Of a DNA stretch of 64,000 nucleotides, positions 15,496 to 24,790 are shown piece after piece. The notes beneath the pieces are model-generated. The model was not told where the DNA came from and did no database searches. It worked only from the letters and a program-made list of their open reading frames with translations. The translations under genes were made by a program, and so were the position numbers. Within the stretch, counting starts at the first letter, position 1, and each line of letters starts with the position of its first letter. Source of the stretch: an uncultured Oscillospiraceae bacterium (GTDB lineage: Bacteria; Bacillota; Clostridia; Oscillospirales; Oscillospiraceae); the NCBI GenBank assembly GCA_934667815.1, contig CAKUMO010000008.1:1-64000 (forward strand), in the 5' to 3' direction.

Positions 15496-16986
15496 TCAGT
15501 CCTTGGAACCGGTGCGGCGCTTCAGCAGAAGCAGCACAAGTGCGGCAACGACCAGCGCGGCACCGCCGATGTAGAAGATCGTTGTGCCGATGCCGCCGGT
15601 CTCCGGCAGCGTGGAGCCGGGCATGTTGACGATCTCTGCGACCTGCGTCGTCAGACCGACCAGCACATTATCCGGTTCCTTGCGGGTCTCGGCGATCATG
15701 ACGGTGGTGTCCTCACCCTTGATGTAATCCTTCGGTGCGGCGACCTCAACGAGCGTGTAGCTGCCGGCGGCAAGGCCGCGGACAATGTGCGCCGTGGTGG
15801 AGCCGTTCGTGGTGATGACGAACGCGTCGGCCTCGTTCTCCGACCACTCTACGAAGTTGTAGGCACCGCCGTTTTCTTCGAGCTTGGCATAGTAGGTCTT
15901 TTCTTCAACGGTCTTGGTCAGAACGAACTGTGCGCCGGCCAGAGCGGAACCGGTCTTGCCGTCCTTCTTGTGGAAGGTGACATAGCCGCTGAGCACGGTT
16001 GCGGTATCGGTCAGCTCTTTATTCTGATCGTAATGGAGCGTTGCGCTGTTGGAATAGGGGTTGATCGTCGATGCGTTGGGGAGCAGCTTGCCCTTGTAGG
16101 TGATAACGATCTGGTCGTCGTCGTTCAGGAGCTTGCGGCAGGCATCGGTGAGCGTAAGCTCGAAGCCCGTTTTGTCGTTGACCACGACGGTATAGTCCGC
16201 ATCGGCATGCAGCTCGGTGGTCAGGCCGCCCGCGACCTTCTGCACGATAAGGGAACCGGCATACTCGATCTGCTCCGGCAGAACGTCGGTGATTCTATAA
16301 GTATCCGTACCGGCGACGGCATTCACGGTGATCTTATACTCCACCACGGTGTTGAAATCCGCAGAGACGGCTTCCTCATAGTTGCCGCCGTTCTTAACGA
16401 CCTTGCTGATCGCAGGGGTCGCGCGGTTCTTTTCGGTCACGCTGACACCCTCGCCGCTTTTGAGCGTAAAGACGGTGTACAGGGTGCGTGCGCTGGTGTC
16501 ACGGGAGGAAACCATGATGTAGTAGCCGAAGGGCAGATTGCCGAATTCCTTCGCGCCGCTTTCGGTAATGGTGGCCGTCTCGTCGGGTTCGACATCAGAG
16601 GCGCCGCTGACATTGAACAGAGCCGCTGCAAACTGCTGCGCCGTAGCCGCTTCGACAAAGTCCTGCACGGGGGTGACGAGCGTTCCCACGGTGTTCTTGT
16701 CCTTCAGCGTCAGGAAATCCTTGAGGGAGTTGTCATTAAAAATCTCATGCCACTTATCGTTTGTGACAAAGGCGCTCTTCTGGCCGTCTGCGGTCACACC
16801 GTGGATGTCCATCACGCGGTAGAGCTTGTAGGTCACACCGGCCATGGCGTTGGTAATGGTGACCGGTCCGGCCGTAATTTCGTTCTCGCCGCCCACGGGA
16901 GGCTCGTCAGCCATTACGATGCTGACGGTCCCGAGCGTCAGAGCGAGGACAAGGAGAAGCGCGAACAATTTTGTCAGTTTCTTCAT
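15496..16986 (-). CDS. Major (shaft) pilin, LPETG, isopeptide type
   Basis: The 496-aa protein starts behind AAAGGGA. A signal peptide (MKKLTKLFALLLVLALTLGT, cleavage near VMA-DE) precedes D1-D3-like domains typical of SpaA-type fimbrial isopeptide pilins, including an E-box-like GSYTLVEVAAPKDY (about 418-431). The sorting signal LPETGGIG (about 460), hydrophobic helix and KRRTGSKD tail end it. A candidate shaft lysine is in ISKVVKNGG (about 200). Two immediate genes encode tip and sortase, so this is the polymerised subunit. Confidence 0.92.
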   Translation of the reverse strand: MKKLTKLFALLLVLALTLGTVSIVMADEPPVGGENEITAGPVTITNAMAGVTYKLYRVMDIHGVTADGQKSAFVTNDKWHEIFNDNSLKDFLTLKDKNTVGTLVTPVQDFVEAATAQQFAAALFNVSGASDVEPDETATITESGAKEFGNLPFGYYIMVSSRDTSARTLYTVFTLKSGEGVSVTEKNRATPAISKVVKNGGNYEEAVSADFNTVVEYKITVNAVAGTDTYRITDVLPEQIEYAGSLIVQKVAGGLTTELHADADYTVVVNDKTGFELTLTDACRKLLNDDDQIVITYKGKLLPNASTINPYSNSATLHYDQNKELTDTATVLSGYVTFHKKDGKTGSALAGAQFVLTKTVEEKTYYAKLEENGGAYNFVEWSENEADAFVITTNGSTTAHIVRGLAAGSYTLVEVAAPKDYIKGEDTTVMIAETRKEPDNVLVGLTTQVAEIVNMPGSTLPETGGIGTTIFYIGGAALVVAALVLLLLKRRTGSKD

Positions 16987-17042
16987 TTTTGTTTGTCCCT
17001 TTCTGTTTGTTTTCTTTAAAAATGGTCGCTGCGGGGGTAGGG

Positions 17043-20000
17043 TTAATGCTCAGTGCATGCCTCCTCCCGCTTTTTTCTGAGGTACAGGGCAGGCAGGAGC
17101 GCCGCAAGCAGCATTGCCGCGCCTGCTATGTAGTATCGGGAAGCGGAAGCTCCGCCGGTCTCAGGCAGAATGTAGCCCGCCGGGTCGGTCACGCGGATGT
17201 GGAACGCCGTACCGGCCGAAAAGACCGATTCGTGCGCCTCCACCGTTACCGTGCCGTCCTCGGCCAGTGTGAAATATGCCGGTTTTTCATAGGCAAAATA
17301 GCCCTCCGGCGCAATGCTCTCAATCAGACGATAGCGCTGATTGTATCGCAGATTATCAAAATTCAGGGAGCCGGAAGCGCCCGTCACGGCGGTCTTTTCC
17401 ACCGCGTTTGCCAGCGGCGTACCGTCGGCATCGACGGCAATGAGCTTGAACTCCGCGCCGCGCAATGCCGCTCCGGTCACATGATCGACCTTTTCGAGAT
17501 ACAGCATCGGCCGCTTGGGTGTGTTTTCTATGATTAAGCTCGTGCCGCCTGCAAAAGCCACGGAACGGTAACTGACGATCCAGTTGGCAAAGGTTCCGTC
17601 CGCTTTGCGCAGCTCGTTTCCGATCTTCATTTCACGAACAGTCCATGTGACACGCACACCGTTGGCATAATCAGGAACGTCCGTCCATGTGTGTGACCAA
17701 CCGTGTACGGCAGTCAGCGTCTGTGTTGCGGACTGGCCGCTGCTCTTAAGAATATCTGCCGCATCGTTGGCGCTGCCGTTAGCCAGCAGCTGCACGATTA
17801 CGTCCTCCCGCTCGGTGTCCTGGCAATTCCAGTGCTTGAAAACCGTGACCTCATTTTGGGCCGCGCGGTTCTCGATCGTCAGAAGGCCGCGGTCATATCT
17901 GGCAAAAGGCACGTCGGTCGTCAGGCCGATGTCGCTGCCGGCCGTTCCGTCGCCGGTCGTGTCCGTCACATAGCCGATGGTCACATCGCCGACGAGTCCG
18001 TAGCCTTCAGGCGCCGTAATCTCGCGGACCGTAATGTCGCCCATGTCATAGGCAAAGCCGCTGGTAGAGATGTTGGTATAGCCGTCGCAGGTCAGCGTGC
18101 TGTACGCGCCGTCGCCGTGAGAATCGTAGGTATACAGGCCGGCTTCTTCATCGTAGTCAAAGGTCATCAATGTGCCCGCCTGATAGAATTGGAACTGTGC
18201 GCCCGCCAGCGAACGGCCGGTAGCGGCGTCCTCTTTTTTCAGCATCAGAGAGTTTGCGCGGAAATAGATATTGTTGAATTCCACGCGCAGCCACTCCGGA
18301 TTGTCAATATCCGTCGCGTGGGTGATGCCGTTGACCGTAACGCTGGTGCCGATGCCGCTGGCCGACTGATTGGAGGATGACGCGTCCACGACGACCCATT
18401 CGGCATAATCCGCCAGCTCCGACAGGTCGGGCGGATACTCCGTGATCGACCATTCTTCGCCGTAATCGACGTCCCCGAATTCCCAAAGGAAATTGCGGCC
18501 GCCGCTGTCGGTCTCCGCTGGCGTGAGCCATGCGCTGATCTGTGCCGCCGTCAGGCCGCGTTCGTCAAGGATGCGCTGCCGCTCTGCCTCGGTTGGCTCG
18601 GTGATGGTCATGATATAGCGTTTCGACGCGCTTTTATTGACGGCGCAAATATAGAAGCCTTCCTTCGCGCGCTCGATCAGTGTTTCATTACCGGAGAAGG
18701 TCTTGGTCGTGTGCACCTTGCCTTCCTTGCGGATAAGAACGCCATCAATATGCCAGTTCTGAATGCCGTTATCGCTTACGATCTTAAAGACATACCAGCG
18801 AATGGCAAAGGCGTTTTCGTTGAGATCGTTGACATTGACCGTCTCAAACTCGCCCGCATCATTCTGCACGCTCAGCGCGCCGCCGCCCTGCACATAGTCC
18901 TTCAACCGCTCAAAAACGAGCTGATCCGGTGGGATCTGCGCAAGCCAGACTCCGGAGGCATTGCCATAGAGTGCGCGGATTGCCTTGTCGTTTCCCAGAT
19001 AGGTCTTGCTGTCATCCATCTGAATGCCGTAATCCCGATTGAGCGAGTTCGCATCTGAACCGGCCGGGACGCCGCCGAGATAGGTGCCGAAAATCGACGG
19101 CGTGTAGTAATCTGCGCTCAGCTCGCCGTCGGAATAGGCGGAATTCAGCTTGACAAAAAAGTTCACGCTTTGCAGAGAATTATAATCCCACACGCCGGTC
19201 AGGGTGATCTCACCGTCGCCGTCGGCATCGTAGCTGCGAAGCTCGGCATAGCTGACGGAGGTGTCGGGCTGCAAAATCTCGCCGTTTTCCGTCTGCCAGC
19301 CGATAAAATAGGCCGAGCCATAGCGGATATTATTGCTTCCGAAGCCGACGAACATGGTCGTAACAACGCGTGAGGAAACGCGGCTGATGCTCACCGTGGT
19401 ACCGGAGGCAACCTCGACGGATTTTGCACCGACGACGCTCGGCGCGGTTGCAGGCGCTTTCATCTGGCTCGGAACGCTCCAGTTGGCTTCATAGCGAACC
19501 GTCAGCGGGGGTGCGGAGACCTCGGTAAAGGTCGTATCGGTCTCGACAGAGACGCTCTCGCCGCCGGCGAAGGCCGTTCCGGCATCATCGCGCCAATAAC
19601 CGGCAGGAAGCGTGACGGTATTGCCCTGCAAAATCCGGCGTTCGCTGATCTGGCCGTCAAGATAGGCAAAGCGAACCGTGACGTCGCGCAGCGCCGTGAG
19701 CTGCAAGTCGGTATCCAGTGAAATCTCCTCGCCGCCATAGTAGAAAAGGCCGTCTTGGCTGCGCCAGCAGCGGTAGCCCTCGGGCGGCTCCGCAACGGTG
19801 TAAGCCGTCCCGGGCAGAATATCGGTATCCTCTGCGTAAATCACGCCGTCGAGCAGATAGCGCACCGTGCAGCTGTCGACCTTCAGATAGACCGTCGTCG
19901 GCGCAGTAAGGGAGACAACGGCAATGGTCTTGCCGGAGGCATCCTCCCAGTGGTGGCCGTCGCCCGGCTCGGGAAGCAGGTAGGTGTGGCTTCCGCCCTC

Positions 20001-21020
20001 GACATATTTTATCTGGCTTGCCTCGCCCGCAGCGGAGCGATCCATCGTCAGCGTATAGAACTCGACCGGGTCGGTGCTGTTGCGGCTGTATGTCAGAATC
20101 GCATAATGTGCGTCCACGCCGCTGCCCCAAGTGGAGGAAAAAACGACGTTGCTGCCGGAGGCACTCGCCGCATTTCCGAACTGCGTTGTGCTGCCGTTGG
20201 TATGATAGCGAAGATAATAGGCAGCGCCGCTGACCTGCAAATTGCTTGCGGTCAAGCCGGTTTCCACGACTGCCTGATAAAGCGCCGCAATCTCGTTTTT
20301 TGGCACGGCATAACTGTTAAGCCAGCCGTCGCGGACGGCCGTCATTTCCGTGCTGCCGATCATCGTGACCTCGCCGTCAAGACGAAGATAGAAGTTGATG
20401 TAATTATCGTTGGTATTTGGCTCGTCCCCAACGGCCAGCGTTCCGGTATCGGGCGCGTCCGTCGTCTTGTCGCCGGTCGGGCCGTCAAGGAGGGTATCCC
20501 CGGGAAGGCCGCCGGAATTGGAGGGCGAATTCAGCTCCTCATTGAGTACCACGCTGGGCTGATAGCCATAGCGCGCGACGGTCGCGTTGATGCGCACGAT
20601 CTGTTCCGGAGAGACGATTTCTTCCCCCGTCTCCGGTTCGCTCGGAACCGGCTCGGTCAGTGCGGATTCCTCCTGCGCGGCCAGACGATCCGCCGCACGC
20701 ACCGTCGTTGAAACGACGCTGCGCAGGCGCTTGTCCGAGGTATTGTCGATCTTTGTCAGCAATGCGTTGATGTCATTGTCCGCCAGCTGCACGGGATAGC
20801 AGTTTACGGAATGGGTGTGCGCCAGCTTCCCGCAGACCAGAAGCTCATTGAGATAGCAGTCGCCAGTGTGGATATGTTCCTCCGTTTCGCACCATGGTGC
20901 TTCCTCCAGACCAAGCGCCGGCGCGACCGCTCCGGCCACGCCAATGACAGAAAGTACCAGCAATACCGTCAGCGCCGCTATAAGCCATATTCGATTGTGG
21001 TGTTTCGTATTTCGGTACAT
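17043..21020 (-). CDS. Pilus tip adhesin, 1325 aa, LPETG
   Basis: ATG at 21020 (MYRNTKHHNRIWLIAALTVL) is taken as start, since the upstream in-frame codons lie inside the previous gene. After the signal sequence comes a Cys/His motif, EEHIHTGDCY...CGKLAHTHSVNCY (about 48-75), common in Clostridia SpaA-type adhesins. A long beta-rich region follows, then a SpaA domain (LMLKKEDAATGRSLAGAQFQ), a Cna_B domain (EVTVFKHWNCQDTEREDVIV) and another SpaA domain (LYLEKVDHVTGAALRGAEFK). The sorting signal LPETGGAS, membrane helix and basic tail end it. It is the largest gene of the operon and the likely surface-contacting tip. Confidence 0.88.
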   Translation of the reverse strand: MYRNTKHHNRIWLIAALTVLLVLSVIGVAGAVAPALGLEEAPWCETEEHIHTGDCYLNELLVCGKLAHTHSVNCYPVQLADNDINALLTKIDNTSDKRLRSVVSTTVRAADRLAAQEESALTEPVPSEPETGEEIVSPEQIVRINATVARYGYQPSVVLNEELNSPSNSGGLPGDTLLDGPTGDKTTDAPDTGTLAVGDEPNTNDNYINFYLRLDGEVTMIGSTEMTAVRDGWLNSYAVPKNEIAALYQAVVETGLTASNLQVSGAAYYLRYHTNGSTTQFGNAASASGSNVVFSSTWGSGVDAHYAILTYSRNSTDPVEFYTLTMDRSAAGEASQIKYVEGGSHTYLLPEPGDGHHWEDASGKTIAVVSLTAPTTVYLKVDSCTVRYLLDGVIYAEDTDILPGTAYTVAEPPEGYRCWRSQDGLFYYGGEEISLDTDLQLTALRDVTVRFAYLDGQISERRILQGNTVTLPAGYWRDDAGTAFAGGESVSVETDTTFTEVSAPPLTVRYEANWSVPSQMKAPATAPSVVGAKSVEVASGTTVSISRVSSRVVTTMFVGFGSNNIRYGSAYFIGWQTENGEILQPDTSVSYAELRSYDADGDGEITLTGVWDYNSLQSVNFFVKLNSAYSDGELSADYYTPSIFGTYLGGVPAGSDANSLNRDYGIQMDDSKTYLGNDKAIRALYGNASGVWLAQIPPDQLVFERLKDYVQGGGALSVQNDAGEFETVNVNDLNENAFAIRWYVFKIVSDNGIQNWHIDGVLIRKEGKVHTTKTFSGNETLIERAKEGFYICAVNKSASKRYIMTITEPTEAERQRILDERGLTAAQISAWLTPAETDSGGRNFLWEFGDVDYGEEWSITEYPPDLSELADYAEWVVVDASSSNQSASGIGTSVTVNGITHATDIDNPEWLRVEFNNIYFRANSLMLKKEDAATGRSLAGAQFQFYQAGTLMTFDYDEEAGLYTYDSHGDGAYSTLTCDGYTNISTSGFAYDMGDITVREITAPEGYGLVGDVTIGYVTDTTGDGTAGSDIGLTTDVPFARYDRGLLTIENRAAQNEVTVFKHWNCQDTEREDVIVQLLANGSANDAADILKSSGQSATQTLTAVHGWSHTWTDVPDYANGVRVTWTVREMKIGNELRKADGTFANWIVSYRSVAFAGGTSLIIENTPKRPMLYLEKVDHVTGAALRGAEFKLIAVDADGTPLANAVEKTAVTGASGSLNFDNLRYNQRYRLIESIAPEGYFAYEKPAYFTLAEDGTVTVEAHESVFSAGTAFHIRVTDPAGYILPETGGASASRYYIAGAAMLLAALLPALYLRKKREEACTEH

Positions 21021-21040
21021 GGCTGCATGTGTTTCCTTTT

Positions 21041-21550
21041 CTAATCTACAAAGAGAACTCTCCCGAGAATGCGATCTGCTGCAATTGTCCCGATTTCCTT
21101 CAGGCGGCTGTCCATCGAAATGGCACGGTTGTCCCCCATGACGAACACCGTGCCGGGAGAGACATAACAGGGAAAATCGAGATTGCACTGTCCGATGGTG
21201 CGCTCTGCGACATACGGTTCGTCAAGCGTCTGCCCGTCGATGAGGACGGTGCCGTCGCGTTCGATGGAAAGCTGCTTTCCGCCGGTGCAGATCACACGGC
21301 GCACCAGGAGCTTATTGTTATAGTAGAAAGCGATTACGTCACCCTCGGAGATCTTGTCGGTTTTACGGATTATCAGTGTTCGGCCGCTTTGCAGTGTCGG
21401 TTCCATGCCGTCGCCGTAATAGCGCACGAGCTGAAACATCTGGCCAAACAGATTTACCAGAACAATCGCAGCAACGAGCAGTACGGCAATTACGATACCG
21501 ATCGTCCTGCCGGAGATCCGGCGTTCTGTGGATTTACTGCTACGTGCCAT
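21041..21550 (-). CDS. SipA-like pilus signal-peptidase homologue lacking catalytic Ser and Lys
   Basis: ATG at 21550 lies behind AGGAGA. The 169-aa protein has one membrane segment (about 16-38) and a type I signal-peptidase fold. Box B, normally GxSMxPT, reads GDGMEPT (Gly 48 where the nucleophile Ser belongs). Box D, normally KRV, reads RRV (Arg 84 where the general-base Lys belongs). Box E, MGDNRAISMDSR, is intact. The same double loss is known for SipA of streptococcal pilus loci, which is needed for pilus assembly though not as a protease. It is the first gene of the operon. Confidence 0.88.
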   Translation of the reverse strand: MARSSKSTERRISGRTIGIVIAVLLVAAIVLVNLFGQMFQLVRYYGDGMEPTLQSGRTLIIRKTDKISEGDVIAFYYNNKLLVRRVICTGGKQLSIERDGTVLIDGQTLDEPYVAERTIGQCNLDFPCYVSPGTVFVMGDNRAISMDSRLKEIGTIAADRILGRVLFVD

Positions 21551-21613
21551 GGTATTCTCCTTTACAGCCCTCGTGTACATTTGGGAACACGGAGAGCCTT
21601 TTTTTACAGAAAT

Positions 21614-21670
21614 AATATAGCAGTGCGAGTGTTGCAGAAGCGTTGCAGATCGTCCTGTTACTGACGTTAC
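21614..21670 (-). promoter_or_regulatory. Pilus operon promoter with heptamer direct repeats
   Basis: A TATATT -10 (plus-strand AATATA at 21614-21619) has no -35 consensus. In its place GTTGCAG occurs twice (21631 and 21642), an 11-bp period spanning the -35. Two more GTTAC words follow at 21657 and 21666. An activator-dependent promoter is likely, and the neighbouring regulator has a SARP-like domain. Confidence 0.6.
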
Positions 21671-21704
21671 TTTCTATTTTTTAAGACTTCCTGCATACAA
21701 AAGC

Positions 21705-22019
21705 CGCCGGGTGCAGTTTCCTGCATCCGGCGGTTCAGCGTGTCGAAAAACTCTTTTCGGCACGCTGACAGACTGCGAAAAAGTTCGGAAGACAAGCAAC
21801 TCACGCTCGTCGGCGTACATAGGTACGGTAGGGCGTGAGTTGCGCAGTAAGTCAAAATCCTTGCGCAGCGAGCTGGTTTTCAGACTATAAAGTTTGGAAT
21901 ACCCGACTATTGCAAATAAAATCCAGAGAGCAAAAATCCATTGAATTGTGAATCGATTTTGACGATTACGGACTTTTTTGACAGTCTGCGCCGGGTGCAG
22001 AAAACTGCACCCGGCGGTT
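21705..22019 (-). repeat. Terminator-associated repeat, copy A, with duplicated hairpin
   Basis: The core repeat is 21736-21988 (about 253 bp). It is flanked by 31-bp direct repeats (21705-21735 and 21989-22019, differing at five bases) that each contain a complete CGCCGGGTGCAG/CTGCACCCGGCG hairpin. The right-hand hairpin sits 16 bp beyond the response-regulator stop and was its terminator. The core matches copies at 43.7 kb and 51.9 kb. The ends are imperfect inverted repeats beginning CAGCGTGTCGAAAAACTC and CAGACTGTCAAAAAAGTC. Confidence 0.85.
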
Positions 22020-22035
22020 AAAGCGATTCGGATGT

Positions 22036-22809
22036 TCAAAGCGAGTGATCGAGCAGCGCGGCCGTGCTTTCCGCCCAGCTATACTGCTTCATATACTCAC
22101 CGTGATATTCGCAGCCGAGGCGATTGCCCTTTAGCCAACGGTAATAGTCGCAGTCGATCTTTTGCGGAAGGATTCCAAGCCGTCCGCGCTGCTGCACAAT
22201 CACATCCGCGCAGCCCACGGCGCTCAGCGTGTCCAGCAGATCCTTGCGCAGACTGCGCAGATAAGCATCATGGTTGTCGTCGTCCTCAAAAAGTGCCGCA
22301 ATAATTTCGCCATTCGTGCACAGCGCACCGTTTCGGTCGATCAGATAGGCAATCAGCTCTTTCGTGCGGCTGTACTGAAAGGCCAGCGGCACGCCATTGT
22401 AATAAATCTCAAAATTACCGAAGACACGCGCCGTCAGCCGCGGCGGCGGCTCCACTGGCCGGCGCAGATTTTCAAGCTCCGTGCGGACTTTTCTTGCGGT
22501 AATGGGCTTTTTCAGATAGCCGCTGGCATGAATCGCAAACGCCCCTACGCGGTATTCATCATAGCCGGTAGCGAAAACGATATTGACATTCGGGCTTTGC
22601 GCAACGAGCCGCGCGGCCAGCTCCATGCCGTCCATCTCCGTCATTTCCACGTCCAAAAACGCCACGTCGCACGAATGCTCCCGCGCAAAGTGCAGTGCCT
22701 CCTCCGCACTGCGGAAGCCGTGCACCTGTGCCTCCGGGGCAGCCTCCCGGATCGCGTCGAGCAGCGCGTCCAGCGCCAGTATCTCATCGTCGAGCGCAAT
22801 GATCGTCAT
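22036..22809 (-). CDS. Response regulator with SARP/BTAD-like DNA-binding domain
   Basis: The 257-aa protein has a receiver domain with acidic pair DDE (7-9), phospho-acceptor Asp about 53 (AFLDVEMTEMDG) and Lys about 101 (YLKKPI). From about 125 a winged helix of the SARP type (ARVFGNFEIYYNGVPL, then SRTKELIAYLIDRNG) leads into a short BTAD-like end (YHGEYMKQYSW). It overlaps the kinase stop by 4 bp (ATGA), so the pair is one unit. The pilus operon lies immediately downstream with repeat sites suited to this domain type, making it the likely target. Confidence 0.88.
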   Translation of the reverse strand: MTIIALDDEILALDALLDAIREAAPEAQVHGFRSAEEALHFAREHSCDVAFLDVEMTEMDGMELAARLVAQSPNVNIVFATGYDEYRVGAFAIHASGYLKKPITARKVRTELENLRRPVEPPPRLTARVFGNFEIYYNGVPLAFQYSRTKELIAYLIDRNGALCTNGEIIAALFEDDDNHDAYLRSLRKDLLDTLSAVGCADVIVQQRGRLGILPQKIDCDYYRWLKGNRLGCEYHGEYMKQYSWAESTAALLDHSL

Positions 22810-24644
22810 ACCAGCATACCTTCCTTTCGCGGGATCGTGATGATTGCGGTCGTGCCGACATCCGGCGTGCTTTCAATGGTCAGCGTTCCACCGACGATGC
22901 GTTCCAGACGTTCACGGACATTACGGATTCCGATGTGTACCCTGCCGTCGTCCATATAGTGCTCCGGGTCAAAGCCGCAGCCCGTATCCTCCACCTTGAC
23001 AAGGAAGCTGTTTGCCGTTTCCCTGACGGAGATCGTGACCGTACCGCCGCCCTTCTTTTTGGTCACTCCGTGGCGCACCGCATTTTCAACCAGCGGCTGC
23101 ACGGTCAGAGGCGGCAGGCGGAACCGCATTGTCTCAATGTCGTAGACGACCTTGAGCGTATCCGGAAAGCGCAGGTGCTCCAGCTCCAGATAGGCCTGCA
23201 CATGCTGGTATTCCTCTCCGAAGGGGATAAGCCCTTTCTTCTCCAAGGAGGACATATTGTTGCGCAGATACTCGGAGAATTTATCCACCATTTCCCGTGC
23301 ATCCTCCGGAGACCGCTTGCACAGATAGTAGATGGAATTCAGGACATTATACATAAAATGCGGCTGGAGCTGCGAGAGCATGATGGAGATTCGGCTTTCG
23401 GCCAGCTCCTTTTCCAGATTCTCCGCGCGGGTGACGGCATTGTGATTGACCGAAACATAGTAAACCGCCCGCACGGCACAGTACAGCAAGGTCAGGCCGA
23501 GCGCGATCCGGGAGAAATTGGCACCGGAATAGACAGTACGCCACACCTGCGCAAGATCCAAAATCACTGCGATCGGCAGCAAAACGACAAGCACGGCCTC
23601 ATAGCGGCGATACTTCGCATTGCAGGCCAGCTCATGTACGCCGCACACGATCAGCAGCAGGCAGAGCACCAATTGGGAGATTGCCCAATAAGGCTGCGTA
23701 TCAAAAATCGCCATAACCTTGCAGACCGCCAGCAATACCAAAATCGCGTCGGCCACTGCGGAGCAGCGGATGGCCGCAGCGGCAATGCGCTTGCGGGTGC
23801 CGGTCAGCATTTCGCAAAGTGTCAATTCCGAAAAGAATGCCGCCAGTATCATGCTAAGCTGCCGCAAATAGGTATTGCGTGCGGTCAATGTGCTCCAAAA
23901 GCTGACATCAACCATATCCGCCAGCATGAAAATGCCGCAGAACAATGATGCCAGTGCATAGTTTGCAAGGTGCAAATCCTCACGAATGTGCAGCAGCCGC
24001 GTAGCGGCCGTAATACCGAACAGCATAATGGAAAGCACGCACAGCACAATGCCGACCACCGCAGAAAAAAAGCTCCGGTTCTGCAGCATATTTTCCAGCA
24101 CGTTGGTGCTGCCGTTTCCGACATAGAGCGTCGAAAGGAAGTCATGGTAAGCGGTTTGGTTGACATAACGGTGCGGATTTTGCAGAAGAATCTCCAGCGT
24201 GTCCTCCGGCGTGATTCCCGGTGAGACAATAAACCGCCATTCACGGCCACAGTTTTCTACCGTCATCCGGTATCCCTGCTCGGACATCTGTATGCCCCAA
24301 TCCGAAAGGATCGGCTCTCCATTGCGGTAGATGGAAACCGCAATGTGATTCCGGTAATAGTACAGACGGCGACCTTTCGGGACCTCATTGACAAAATGCC
24401 CCCGCAAGACCACGTTGTTATGCTTTGCAGAGGGCATGTCCTGCTCCGTGATCGGCTGCCAGTGGATTCCGTCGTAGCTGTAGCTCCCCTCAAAACGGTT
24501 GAGCACCAGCGGCATTTGCTGCGTCCGGCGGGCGGAAATCGTGACTTGCAGGAAGCATGCGATGCACAGCGTCAGCAGTATGGCGGAGGTCATAACCGTC
24601 AAAAGATTTTTCGGCTTCTTCTTTTTCATCTCGTTTTTCCCCAT
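22806..24644 (-). CDS. LytS-type (His_kinase) membrane sensor kinase
   Basis: The 612-aa protein has an N-terminal membrane segment (about 15-33), an extracytoplasmic domain (about 34-190) and about seven membrane helices (about 195-400). A cytoplasmic kinase of the pfam06580 type follows, with phospho-accepting His in SQLQPHFMYNVLNSIYYL (about 430), an N box VQPLVENAVRHGV, G1 DTGCGF and G2 GIRNVRERL. This layout suits sensing an extracellular ligand. Two starts are possible (24644 or 24629), and GGGG before the second favours neither clearly. Confidence 0.9.
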   Translation of the reverse strand: MGKNEMKKKKPKNLLTVMTSAILLTLCIACFLQVTISARRTQQMPLVLNRFEGSYSYDGIHWQPITEQDMPSAKHNNVVLRGHFVNEVPKGRRLYYYRNHIAVSIYRNGEPILSDWGIQMSEQGYRMTVENCGREWRFIVSPGITPEDTLEILLQNPHRYVNQTAYHDFLSTLYVGNGSTNVLENMLQNRSFFSAVVGIVLCVLSIMLFGITAATRLLHIREDLHLANYALASLFCGIFMLADMVDVSFWSTLTARNTYLRQLSMILAAFFSELTLCEMLTGTRKRIAAAAIRCSAVADAILVLLAVCKVMAIFDTQPYWAISQLVLCLLLIVCGVHELACNAKYRRYEAVLVVLLPIAVILDLAQVWRTVYSGANFSRIALGLTLLYCAVRAVYYVSVNHNAVTRAENLEKELAESRISIMLSQLQPHFMYNVLNSIYYLCKRSPEDAREMVDKFSEYLRNNMSSLEKKGLIPFGEEYQHVQAYLELEHLRFPDTLKVVYDIETMRFRLPPLTVQPLVENAVRHGVTKKKGGGTVTISVRETANSFLVKVEDTGCGFDPEHYMDDGRVHIGIRNVRERLERIVGGTLTIESTPDVGTTAIITIPRKEGMLV

Positions 24645-24668
24645 TCGTCCGTGCGCTTACATTTATTT

Positions 24669-24696
24669 ATTATAGCATAGAAACTGTGAAAAACAA
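24669..24696 (-). promoter_or_regulatory. Promoter of the two-component operon
   Basis: On the minus strand TTGTTT - 16 bp - TATAAT, about 25 bp before the kinase start. Confidence 0.65.
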
Positions 24697-24750
24697 GCGC
24701 CGCATCCATATGGCTGCGCAGAGTAAAACGCGCAAACCTCCTGATTTTAC

Positions 24751-24783
24751 GAAAAGAGCGTCCTCCGGGGCTGCCGGAGGACG
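24751..24783 (-). terminator. Terminator of the thrC-thrB-dapF operon
   Basis: CGTCCTCCGG and CCGGAGGACG pair around GGCTG and are followed on the minus strand by CTCTTTTC, 8 bp past the dapF stop. Confidence 0.85.
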
Positions 24784-24790
24784 TTCCGGC

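Noticed and set aside
15787..17019. A 410-codon + strand frame opposite the major pilin
   Set aside because: Antisense shadow. The pilin frame has a signal peptide, LPETG and operon context.
21674..22039. Protein-like frames (SLRKDFDLLRNSRPTVPMYA) in the 250-bp repeats
   Set aside because: The same peptide recurs because the DNA repeat recurs. There is no ribosome site, frames start at different places, and differences between copies do not favour synonymous changes. Treated as a DNA/RNA repeat.
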